DNA from: ZC4RG29 sp964521255
GTDB lineage: Bacteria; Bacteroidota; Bacteroidia; Cytophagales; Cyclobacteriaceae
Direction of reading: 5' to 3'
NCBI GenBank assembly: GCA_964521255.1
Contig: CAZFRM010000025.1
Span: 1-64,000 of the forward strand
Length of the DNA: 64,000 nucleotides
The notes under the pieces were generated by a model, which had not been told where the DNA came from, did no database searches, and was given only the letters and a program-made list of their open reading frames with translations. Of the stretch, positions 1 to 8,109 are shown piece by piece; the stretch's first letter is position 1, and every line of letters begins with the position of its first letter. The translations under genes were made by a program, and so were the position numbers.

Positions 1-72
1 TGCCTACTTTTCAACATTGGTTAATATCTGTTGATAAAATGTTTTATATTAGTAATTATGCTCTCATTAATA
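1..72 (-). repeat. Dispersed repeat, copy A (cut by window edge)
   Basis: The reverse complement of this stretch matches the first part of two further copies at 21573-21737 and 23814-23995. All share a block reading roughly taatgagagcat, then attttatcaacagatatta and accaatgttgaaa, then the start of a ggca-rich hairpin. The copy runs off the left end of the window, so its hairpin and distal half are not visible. It lies just beyond the 3' end of the GH10 gene. No coding potential is seen. Confidence 0.8.
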
Positions 73-94
73 ATTTATAATCTTTCCCATCACT

Positions 95-1348
95 CTACTC
101 CATAAAATCCAATACCACTTTTCCTTTTGCTTTGCTCAAATCAACCTCCTTGACTTTGCCATTGATGGTCACTTTATATTTACCATAAAAAGCAGGAATT
201 GAAAATACACCCACATTGCTTACTGTGCCCGAGCTTTTTGTCCACCACTCTTTGAAAATAAGATTTTGATAGGCATCCGCTGCAGGGGTGGGTGACCAGT
301 CGCGTTTGTAAAGCGATGACACTGGAATCCAGTTGGCGCCTTCCCAGAATCCCCACATTAACATTCCTTCAACGGCTGGGTGGGCAAAACATATTTTGTA
401 ATAATCGACCAGCTCTTTCGCTTTCAGTTTTTCTTCCTCCGGTGTCATCGTAAGAATTTTTTCACGATAATATTTCGAACGCTGACCGGGTATATTAAAT
501 TCTGTAATACGAACAGGGAGTTTAAAAACAGCCAGTGAATCAAGCGCTCTTCTAAGTTCGTTACGATCAAAGGTCTCCGCATGTAAATGCCCCTGAACAC
601 CAATGCCGGCAATAGGAACCCCCTGTTTCAACAAGCTTCGGATTTGCGCCATATACTCCGGCAATTTGTTGCCAGTGAGAATGTCGTAATCATTTAAGAA
701 TAATTTCGCATCAGGATCACCGTTATGAGCCCATTGTGTCATCTGCTTTGTTATTCCAGGACCAAGACGCTCTTCATAAAAGTTACCATGAACCATCTCG
801 TTGTTTAGATCATATTCCACGAAACGTCCTTTGTAACGACTGGTAACGGTTTCTGCTCTGTGCTGCAAAGTCTTTCGCAATTCGTCGTCATTCATTTCTT
901 TCAGCCAGGGTTGAACGAACTGATGAATTCCCCAAAATAAATTATGGCCCCGCAGCGGTATATTATTTTTTTCTGTCCATGCTAACATAGCATCAACCAC
1001 TGCATAATTAACCTGACCTTTTTGTCGCTCCATACTCAACCACTTCACAGCGTTTTCTGTAACGGCTGAATTGAAATTCTTCAGGAATTTTTCTTCATAC
1101 TGTTTCACATCTTCTTTTGACATCGACCCATCCACAAAGCTGTTGCTGATAGCACACCCAAACCAGAATTCATGACTCAGTTGTTCAACGCTTACCTTAT
1201 CTCCAGGCCTGGCTTTAACGATCAATTCACCTTTCCGGTGTTTGGCTATATCCTCATCAATACCAGAATACTGCGCTCTTGTTTCTGACCATATTAAATT
1301 CAGGACTAAACATAAGATTGCAGTATTACGATTAATTGAATTTTTCAT
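95..1348 (-). CDS. Endo-1,4-beta-xylanase, GH10 family
   Basis: This is a secreted glycoside hydrolase family 10 enzyme, expected to cut internal beta-1,4 linkages in xylan in the periplasm or outside the cell. The GH10 acid/base glutamate lies in the motif DLNNEM (E184, counting from the chosen start) and the nucleophile glutamate in RITEFN (E283). Other GH10-like blocks are GHNLFWG and GIGVQGHLH. I chose the ATG at 1348 because it begins a clean signal peptide (MKNSINRN then a hydrophobic stretch ending SETRAQ). An in-frame ATG at 1390 would add 14 residues in front of it. At 417 residues it is a single-domain enzyme without an obvious carbohydrate-binding module. It stands apart from other polysaccharide genes except the GH3 gene about 4 kb away. 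Xylan specificity is inferred from the family. Confidence 0.9.
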   Translation of the reverse strand: MKNSINRNTAILCLVLNLIWSETRAQYSGIDEDIAKHRKGELIVKARPGDKVSVEQLSHEFWFGCAISNSFVDGSMSKEDVKQYEEKFLKNFNSAVTENAVKWLSMERQKGQVNYAVVDAMLAWTEKNNIPLRGHNLFWGIHQFVQPWLKEMNDDELRKTLQHRAETVTSRYKGRFVEYDLNNEMVHGNFYEERLGPGITKQMTQWAHNGDPDAKLFLNDYDILTGNKLPEYMAQIRSLLKQGVPIAGIGVQGHLHAETFDRNELRRALDSLAVFKLPVRITEFNIPGQRSKYYREKILTMTPEEEKLKAKELVDYYKICFAHPAVEGMLMWGFWEGANWIPVSSLYKRDWSPTPAADAYQNLIFKEWWTKSSGTVSNVGVFSIPAFYGKYKVTINGKVKEVDLSKAKGKVVLDFME

Positions 1349-1452
1349 TCTCACCATTTTTAAACAAGTGTATATATAGAACATTTTCAATAGTACAATA
1401 GTAGCAAACTTGATGTATCAGGCAATAACCACTTGTCAAGTTTAAGATTGCG

Positions 1453-1750
1453 GATATTGACGAAGAGATAGAAACCAACATAGCGCTGGCATCGAAAACG
1501 TCATGGAATCAGGTGAAGCTGCACTTGAAAATCTGGAAATTTCAATTGAGTCCATTGATATCCCAACATCGATATCGACATTGAGCCCATTCATGTTGAC
1601 TTTCAAGACATAGATATTGACATTGATGAACATCATTTTGGTTGGGAGAACGATGAAGATGCCGAGCTGTCCTTCGATAAGAATAATCTCCTTAGTAAAT
1701 TTGATGTAAAGAATACCGCCAGCCTGATTCGCCTTGCCGCCCAGTTTTAA
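1453..1750 (+). pseudogene. Frameshifted remnant of an acidic Asp/Ile-rich protein
   Basis: Three consecutive plus-strand stretches in three different frames read like one protein. They are roughly 1453-1490 (DIDEEIET), 1483-1563 (a stretch containing ENLEISIESIDIP) and 1571-1750 (DIDIEPIHVDFQDIDIDID, later ending SLIRLAAQF before a TAA stop). The repeated acidic Asp-Ile pattern continues across the frame breaks, which suggests at least two small indels in a once-intact gene. There is no convincing start codon. The parent family is not recognised. A minus-strand reading frame over the same bases gives an unconvincing protein. Confidence 0.45.
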
Positions 1751-1807
1751 TTTATTTGATAAGTGTAACATCAGACAGCAATGTTATTTTAGTAGAGTAA
1801 AAATTTA

Positions 1808-2260
1808 TTATTGCCCGCCCGGTAGCATATTCCTGATGGCACTTATTTTCCAGAATCCTTTGTCGGCAACGACTATAAAAGTGCTCCACATTTTTCGGAT
1901 GGTTCCATCTGAGTTTCGTATTTCATATCTGCAGTCAACAACGGCGCTTGTTGAATTGAGGAGTCGTATTTTATCTACAGTCAGCGTTCTGGTTCCCGGG
2001 CTACTGGCTGAGCTGTTCAGCATTCCCTTCACTGAAGAATTTATTCCATTTCTCCACTCACCGGTTGAAACCAATTGATCAACATCCGTAGTTAAAATTT
2101 GCTTAAGCAAAAGTGTATCTCTGTTTTCCCTTGCTTGCGAGTACTGATCAATTAAGTGATTAATGTCTTTTGTCTGCTGAGCGTCGGGTATGTTATTCTG
2201 ACCCTGTAAAAATGATGAACCCTTTATAGTCAGTAAGATGAGCAAGAAAATGTTCTTCAT
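1808..2260 (-). CDS. Secreted NTF2-like (SnoaL/DUF4440-type) protein
   Basis: A 150-residue protein with an N-terminal signal peptide (MKNIFLLILLTIKGSSFLQGQ) and one small alpha+beta domain. The layout suits the NTF2-like superfamily: an N-terminal helix pair around residues 28-60 (DINHLIDQYSQARENRDTLL, then LTTDVDQLVSTGEW), then strands ending in GFWKISAIRNMLPGGQ. The closing W-K-I-S pattern is common in SnoaL/DUF4440 members. Such proteins bind small ligands or act as isomerases or hydrolases, and no activity can be assigned here. It is monocistronic, between a decayed gene and a repeat-rich gap. The fold assignment rests on pattern only. Confidence 0.65.
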   Translation of the reverse strand: MKNIFLLILLTIKGSSFLQGQNNIPDAQQTKDINHLIDQYSQARENRDTLLLKQILTTDVDQLVSTGEWRNGINSSVKGMLNSSASSPGTRTLTVDKIRLLNSTSAVVDCRYEIRNSDGTIRKMWSTFIVVADKGFWKISAIRNMLPGGQ

Positions 2261-2353
2261 AAAGATTTAGTATGTAAGTGTCAATTTCTAAATAATGCAA
2301 TTCAAGATAATATTGTTTCAATGATATAGTTGATCAAAACCGAAAATTTCATT

Positions 2354-2497
2354 CTAGTGTTAAGTTAACCTTAAAATGACGAGCACAAAAATCAGGATGT
2401 TCACAGATCACAGTTGACGGATCACAGTATTGCCGTGATCTGTGATCTGTTATCTGTGAACTTAATACCCGCCATTTTATATTTAACATGACACTAG
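2354..2497. repeat. MITE-like palindromic element, family 1, copy 1
   Basis: A 144-bp non-coding element bounded by imperfect terminal inverted repeats of about 28 bp. The left end begins ctagtgttaagttaacc and the right end closes atttaacatgacactag. The interior is a second palindrome built on the words gatcacag and ctgtgatc. The reversed right end (ctagtgtcatgttaaata) resembles both ends of the element at 12586-12732, so the two are probably one family. No reading frame of interest lies inside. Confidence 0.6.
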
Positions 2498-2537
2498 TAC
2501 TCCGGCAATTTAATTATGGAACATAATCAAAGTCATT

Positions 2538-2740
2538 GGTCATTAGTCCTACTTTGTTAAGTTTTAAATAGCTAATGAAATGCTCATTGTTCACGCGAAG
2601 TTCGCGAAGATAACACGCAAAGAAAACGCAAAGGGTTAAGAGCAGAATGACTTTTGCAGGCTTTGCGAAAACTCTTAGCACGCTTTGCGTGAAATTTTTT
2701 CGTAGAAATTTAAAAGTGATAAAGTAGGATTAGTCATTAG
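2538..2740. repeat. Long imperfect palindrome (about 200 bp)
   Basis: The left arm (cattagtcctactttgttaa) and right arm (gataaagtaggattagtcat) are imperfect inverted repeats of about 32 bp. An inner pair reads cacgcaaagaaaacgcaaag on the left and ctttgcg...cacgctttgcgtgaa on the right. The whole segment could fold into one long hairpin. It sits between the NTF2-like gene and the end of the ABC permease gene. It codes for nothing convincing and looks like a non-autonomous repeat. Confidence 0.55.
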
Positions 2741-2879
2741 TAAGTGCATTACCAGTGACGTAACCTTTAATTTTTTAAAGGTGAAAGAGTTTTTATAAGA
2801 TGTTGTAAAATTAATTAGAGTCTGTCTATAAAGTAAAGAGGGAGATGAGTTTCTCTTGCTGATAAATCCAAAGGAAAAA

Positions 2880-5300
2880 CTATTCATTCCTCAATGTCTT
2901 AGCCGGATCTGTATTCGCTGCTCTAAACGACTCATAGCTGATGGTCAGCAGGGCGATAAGCAGGGCACATATTCCTGCATAGACGAAGGGTGCGATGTTC
3001 AGGGCGGTCTTGTATTCAAAATTCTCCAACCATTTTTGCATCGCATACCATGATAACGGTATGGCTATTACGAAGGCTATGAGCACAAGCCTGACAAATT
3101 CCTTCGACATCATACCTACTATTTGGGTAACGCTTGCACCCATCACCTTGCGGACGCCGATTTCTTTCAGCCGCCGCTCTGCCATAAAAGAGGACAATCC
3201 ATAAAGCCCAAGACTGCAGATGATCATGGCGATCACAGAGAAGGAGGTGATGATCCTCGAGATGCGGCGATCTTCGTTGTATAGTTTCTGTAGGTTGTCG
3301 TCAAGAAAAGAATATTCAAAGGGTGCGTCGGATACCTGTTCTTTCCAGATGTTCTCAATACTTGCGACGGTTTCAGAAAAACCGGAAGTGTTAACGCTTG
3401 CAATGATAAAGCTGTAGCGGTTTGCACTATCAGCCATTTCGAACATGATTGGCAGGATAGGATCCTTCAGTGAAGTTTGATTAAAATCCTCCATCACGCC
3501 AATCACCTGAAAATCATAATGCTCACCCTGCCAATCGAAGGCGAGCTTTTGCCCTACCATAGCGTCTGGCTCCATCCCGAATTTATTTACCGAAGTACGG
3601 TTGAGAATGAGTTGACGAGACTCGGCCTCGCGGTTGTCTGTGAACGCGCGCCCTGCTATCAACTTGATTCCAAGCAGTTCCATGTACCCGGCGTCGATGG
3701 TATTCCTTCGATTAAGAATGGCATTTTCCATGCTGCCACCTTCCCGGTAGAACATCATGTCATTAAAAATCTGGGAGCCCGGTGGATAAGTTGCTGCTGA
3801 CGCGGCATGGATGGAACTCATTTGTTCTATCTCATTCTTTAATGATGGATACTTTTGTTTGGCTTCGGCAGTCCGAAGGGGTATGATAACCTTGGCTTCA
3901 GGATTGAATCCCAGGTCTTTTTCTTTCATGAATGAAAGCTGCCTGGAAATCACAAACATTCCACACACCAGTACGATAGCTACTACGAATTGTAAAATCA
4001 CCAGTGCTTGTCGCAGTTTTCCTGAAGCGCTGCCCAGTGAAATTTTTCCTTTCAATACCTCGGCAGGCTTGAACGATGATATATAAAACGCGGGGTAGCT
4101 ACCGGCTATAACACCTGTTATAATTGTGAGCAGGAGTAAAGCTGTTCCAAAATAAAGGACATTACTTTGGTTGAACGCTATGTCTTTGCCGGAAAGTAAA
4201 TTGAAAGCCGGTAGGGCCATCTGTACCAGGATCACGCTGATGAGGATGGCAATGAAAACAATGACCATCGCCTCACCAAGTATCTGCCACATTAAGCTGC
4301 TACGAAACGCACCCATGGCTTTTCTGATGCCGATCTCCGAAGCGCGTTTGGCAGCTTTCGCAGTGGAAAGGTTCATGAAGTTAATGCACGCCAGGAGCAA
4401 AACAAATAGGGCAATGGAAACAATAATATTGATGTACGTTATGCGCTGGTTTTTGTCCACTGCGGATTTCAGATAGATATCTTTCACAGGCTCAAGAAAC
4501 AAGGTCTTTGTCATACCCAATGCCTTCATATCTTCCGAACCATACTTCACCAATATGTCGTTGATTTTCTTTTCGACGGATGTTTGTGAATGGTTGGGCG
4601 TAAGCTTAAGGTATGCCTGGATGAAATTTTGCCCGGCCCACTCATTGGCAGTATTGGTATTTTCGCGGATGTATTGTCCCAATCCTTCACTCATCATGGA
4701 TGTGATGAAATTGGCATTCAGGAAGCTGTTGTGATGTTTGTAAACGCCTGTTATTTTGTAGTTAACCGGATGTCCGCCCTGGCTGATCAGGATATTTTTG
4801 TTCAACGCAGACGCGTTGCCAAAGAGCTTGGTTGCGAGGGGTTCGGAAATGACAACTGTGTTCGCATCAGTGAGCGCTTTTTTAGGGTTGCCCTCCTTGA
4901 ATTCATAGGTGAGCACATCGAAAAGCGTAGAGTCCGCTATATAAGCATTTGTTTCGTAGAATTTGTTGTCTTCATATTGAATCAGGTTTTCGTTACTGAA
5001 GGATGAAACGACACGGGCAGCCGCTTCGACTTCCGGCAGCTCATCTTTCAGCGTCATGGCTATTGGGGGTGACACGGAACCAAGCTTGTCAAACCCGATG
5101 GCGCCTTCAAACTGAGTGTCTATGCGGTAGAGATCATCCAATCGCTGGTGGTGCCGGTCGTAGCCGAATTCGTCGCGCACATACAGCGACAACAGGAGGC
5201 AGCAGGCAACCCCCAGGGAAAGACCGAAGATATTAATGAATGAATAAACCTTCGTACGGATAAGGTTTCGGAAAGCAATTTTGAAATAATTCTTAAACAT
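2880..5300 (-). CDS. ABC transporter permease, FtsX/MacB type
   Basis: An inner-membrane permease of the MacB/FtsX superfamily, 806 residues from the ATG at 5300. That start gives the canonical opening MFKNYFKIAFRNLIRTKVYS followed by the first membrane helix. An upstream ATG at 5387 would add 29 non-conserved residues. The protein has the duplicated Bacteroidota layout: helix, periplasmic MacB_PCD domain (about 45-270), FtsX helices (about 290-410, containing KAAKRASEIGIRKAMGA), a second periplasmic domain (about 440-670) and final FtsX helices with RRLKEIGVRKVMGASV near 715. Such proteins work with a separate ATPase in efflux or lipoprotein mechanotransmission. No ATPase lies next to this one, so its partner must be elsewhere. 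Substrate unknown. Confidence 0.9.
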   Translation of the reverse strand: MFKNYFKIAFRNLIRTKVYSFINIFGLSLGVACCLLLSLYVRDEFGYDRHHQRLDDLYRIDTQFEGAIGFDKLGSVSPPIAMTLKDELPEVEAAARVVSSFSNENLIQYEDNKFYETNAYIADSTLFDVLTYEFKEGNPKKALTDANTVVISEPLATKLFGNASALNKNILISQGGHPVNYKITGVYKHHNSFLNANFITSMMSEGLGQYIRENTNTANEWAGQNFIQAYLKLTPNHSQTSVEKKINDILVKYGSEDMKALGMTKTLFLEPVKDIYLKSAVDKNQRITYINIIVSIALFVLLLACINFMNLSTAKAAKRASEIGIRKAMGAFRSSLMWQILGEAMVIVFIAILISVILVQMALPAFNLLSGKDIAFNQSNVLYFGTALLLLTIITGVIAGSYPAFYISSFKPAEVLKGKISLGSASGKLRQALVILQFVVAIVLVCGMFVISRQLSFMKEKDLGFNPEAKVIIPLRTAEAKQKYPSLKNEIEQMSSIHAASAATYPPGSQIFNDMMFYREGGSMENAILNRRNTIDAGYMELLGIKLIAGRAFTDNREAESRQLILNRTSVNKFGMEPDAMVGQKLAFDWQGEHYDFQVIGVMEDFNQTSLKDPILPIMFEMADSANRYSFIIASVNTSGFSETVASIENIWKEQVSDAPFEYSFLDDNLQKLYNEDRRISRIITSFSVIAMIICSLGLYGLSSFMAERRLKEIGVRKVMGASVTQIVGMMSKEFVRLVLIAFVIAIPLSWYAMQKWLENFEYKTALNIAPFVYAGICALLIALLTISYESFRAANTDPAKTLRNE

Positions 5301-5623
5301 GGCTGTCGTTGTTCCAAAATTGATGCCACCACCAGGATTCAATGAAATTAGGGTATCTGTGTTGGCATAGGGTACACAAACGAACAATTACGTCCGCGTG
5401 CGGACAAATAAGGGAGTTAGAGGCGAGTGGTGCGCTTAACTTGATGACGTTGCCCGTAGGGTCGAAATATTCTCAACAGCGACAATTTGAAATGTACCCC
5501 GGATAGAATCACAATATTTACAAATTCTACCTGGCTTTTGCAGGAACGCTTCCCCAACGGAATAGCTATGCATAACAAAGGTATTGAACGCCGCCTTACG
5601 GATATTCTTCAAGAACAAAAATT
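5301..5623. other. Gene-free stretch between ABC permease and GH3 gene
   Basis: About 320 bp downstream of the GH3 gene and upstream of the permease, both on the minus strand. It probably holds the permease promoter, but no clear TAnnTTTG box could be placed. Two short overlapping open frames on opposite strands (about 5436-5618 minus, 5487-5702 plus) show no recognisable protein. No inverted repeat stands out. Confidence 0.5.
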
Positions 5624-7933
5624 CTACTCATGCCCGTTATACTTTTCCGTTCGCCAATCTTCAATCTTTCCTTTCCAATTTAAACCAAAGGCAAAGTCGT
5701 AAACATTACCTTCGGAATCTTTATGCGGTTGCATATCATGAGGTACATCTTCTAACTGAGACTCCACCGTTTCCATACTTGCCGGCATCTGAACGGGGAG
5801 AAGTCCACTGGGTTCAGCTTTTCCTGTGAGGATATCAAGGATGGCCTGATGCTGTACGCCAAAGCCTGCTATAATACCTTCGACAATTCCTTCGAATTCC
5901 TTAAACACCATTGGATTTGAAACACTGACCACAACAATAACCGGCTTGCCATTCATTTTCTTTTTTGTATCCAGTATCAAATTTAAATCCGACACATTAG
6001 TGGCTGTAATGGTCTTGTCTTTGTAAGTACGGTTGTTAATGGTTGAATCCAGGACGGGATCTCCTGCAGCAATACTTTGCGTTCGGGCTGTTGTTGCCGT
6101 GTAGGGACCATATTGCAAGCTTATGGGAACATAGCCGTTGCTGCCTTTCTGCCTGTCATCGCGACTGTAACCCGTTCCGCTTTCCGGGCTATTTACAAAT
6201 ACTATGGCGTAGTCTGCTTTTGACGGATCTTCTGTTACATCAAAATATTTCTTTGCAAGATCGATGCTGGTAGGATCATCTGTTTTTTCCGGTGTGACGT
6301 TACCAAACCAATCCACATTTGCCGGAAATATTCTTTTGGGAATGTAAACTGTCTTTCGGCCCTGTATGGGTAAAACATGAGATTGGTTTTTCAATAATAC
6401 CAATGACTTGAGCTGCGCTTCATAACCCGCCTTCATAAATTCAGGATTACCAACTACCGCCTTCGTTATATCCGGATCAACGTAGGGATTTTCAAATAAC
6501 CCCAATCGCAAAATATTCTTTAACAACCTCACTGCGGATTGTTCAAACCGCTTTCTCATAAACTCCTCTCCGTGTTCTTTAATACCCATTTGGTATGCCT
6601 GAAGAATAGGCTCCATGGAATTGTTGCCGCCAAACTGGTCAACGCCTGCCATAATCACTTTATAGTGCCTTTCAACTTCATTAAGTTTTTCTACACCCCA
6701 CGGCTTGCCCCTGAATTCGTCCACAAATTTTCCTTCGGGCCGTGTTATACCCCAGTCGGTGCAGACAACACCATCATAGTTGTACTGCTTTCGAAGCATA
6801 TCGTTGACAATATATTTCGAGAATGAATTTCCCAGATTTTCACGGTAGACTGTATCGATTCCATACGATATGGTGTAGTAAGGCATTACCGCGGATGCAG
6901 TTTTGGTTTTGCCGTTAAGTTTGAAAGCACCTTCCGTGAAGGGAATGAGATGATTCTTGAATCCTTTGCCAGGATATACGGCAAACTTTCCATAGGCAAA
7001 ATGCCCATCTCTTCCACCTTCTTCCGGGCCACCACCGGGCCAGTGTTTTACCATAGCATTAACACTTGTAAAGCCCCAGCCATCTTTTATCTCATCTTTT
7101 CCTTTTGAAGTTTGAAAGCCATCGATATAACCTCTTCCGATGTCTGCTGACAATACCGGATTCTCACCGAACGTTCCGTTGATTCTGTTCCAGCGAGGTT
7201 CAGTGCCAAGATCTACTTGTGGCGACAACGCAGTAGTAATTCCAAGTGCCCGATATTCTTTACTGGCGATTGAACCAAACTGTTCCACTAATTGAGCATC
7301 GAACGTGGCAGCGAGACCAAGAGGTTCTGGCCACATGGATATTTTGCCACCGCTTCCGGCATCATATTCCGTTTTCGCGATAGCCGTGTGGCGTGGATCA
7401 GAACTTGTATTAACAGGAATTCCCAATGCGTTTCCTTCTGCAAGCGCTTGTAGATTGTTATTCCACATCGCTGCAACTTCAGGACTTACTACTGTTGTAA
7501 TCAGTACATGTCTTACCTGGTCTTTCGTGAGAAATTCTTTTTGCTGATCTGACAAATCGGATGGCAGGCTGCCACTTTCTTTAAATGGTTTACCGTTATA
7601 AGTACCTCTGCTAAACCCCATGTCCCGCGCTGGAATCGCTTGATGGGAGCTGTATAACATCAACCCGGCAATTTGTTGCACAGACATTTTGGAAGCCAGG
7701 TCCCGGGCTCTTTCATCCGCTGACAATCGCCAGTCTTCGTACTTATCCAGTACGCCGTTACGGTTAAGATCTTTGAAGGAAAGATTCCCGTCCTTAATAA
7801 TTTTAACACCGGATGAAGGGGAGTATCCTAACGTCATGCCCCTGGGCTGTTCGAGTGTCTTAAACGTTTCAACATTTTGTGCCACCAGGTATTGACATTG
7901 TACAAAAATCAAAAAGATCAGTGCGCGTCTCAT
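5624..7933 (-). CDS. Beta-glucosidase-type glycoside hydrolase, GH3 family
   Basis: A 769-residue secreted GH3 enzyme that should release terminal beta-linked sugars, usually glucose or xylose, in the periplasm. A signal peptide (MRRALIFLIFVQCQYLVAQ) comes first. The N-terminal TIM-barrel domain contains the nucleophile aspartate in VVCTDWG (D393). The C-terminal alpha/beta sandwich follows, with LKSLVLLKNQSHVLPI near 505-520 and a late segment with GIIAGFGVQHQAILDILTG. Residues 49-68 (GNLSFKDLNRNGVLDKYEDW) form a short calcium-loop-like insert also seen in other Bacteroidota GH3 proteins. It may act together with the GH10 xylanase 4 kb away, although the two are not in one operon. Substrate is not determined by sequence. 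Confidence 0.9.
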   Translation of the reverse strand: MRRALIFLIFVQCQYLVAQNVETFKTLEQPRGMTLGYSPSSGVKIIKDGNLSFKDLNRNGVLDKYEDWRLSADERARDLASKMSVQQIAGLMLYSSHQAIPARDMGFSRGTYNGKPFKESGSLPSDLSDQQKEFLTKDQVRHVLITTVVSPEVAAMWNNNLQALAEGNALGIPVNTSSDPRHTAIAKTEYDAGSGGKISMWPEPLGLAATFDAQLVEQFGSIASKEYRALGITTALSPQVDLGTEPRWNRINGTFGENPVLSADIGRGYIDGFQTSKGKDEIKDGWGFTSVNAMVKHWPGGGPEEGGRDGHFAYGKFAVYPGKGFKNHLIPFTEGAFKLNGKTKTASAVMPYYTISYGIDTVYRENLGNSFSKYIVNDMLRKQYNYDGVVCTDWGITRPEGKFVDEFRGKPWGVEKLNEVERHYKVIMAGVDQFGGNNSMEPILQAYQMGIKEHGEEFMRKRFEQSAVRLLKNILRLGLFENPYVDPDITKAVVGNPEFMKAGYEAQLKSLVLLKNQSHVLPIQGRKTVYIPKRIFPANVDWFGNVTPEKTDDPTSIDLAKKYFDVTEDPSKADYAIVFVNSPESGTGYSRDDRQKGSNGYVPISLQYGPYTATTARTQSIAAGDPVLDSTINNRTYKDKTITATNVSDLNLILDTKKKMNGKPVIVVVSVSNPMVFKEFEGIVEGIIAGFGVQHQAILDILTGKAEPSGLLPVQMPASMETVESQLEDVPHDMQPHKDSEGNVYDFAFGLNWKGKIEDWRTEKYNGHE

Positions 7934-8109
7934 AGGTATTAGTAATTGTTTGTGTAAATATAACGCAATGGATGACTTTACAATACCTTCCCCGAAATAT
8001 GGATAGCTGACGATTGTTTTATTTAAAGATCAGGTATAGTATGCAGTTTGCCTGTGGTTGAACCGCTGATAGGAGTTTGGGTTTAACCTTAAAGTTTTAA
8101 ATTGCAATC

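Noticed and set aside
1442..1771. A 109-residue minus-strand reading frame
   Set aside because: Its protein has no credible pattern, and the plus strand at the same place carries the acidic remnant.
2601..2700. Possible tRNA or structured RNA in the cacgcaaag-rich stretch
   Set aside because: The pairing is a plain long palindrome with no cloverleaf, anticodon arm or T-loop sequence.
5436..5702. Short frames on both strands after the GH3 gene
   Set aside because: No recognisable domain, opposite-strand overlap and no start context; probably chance.
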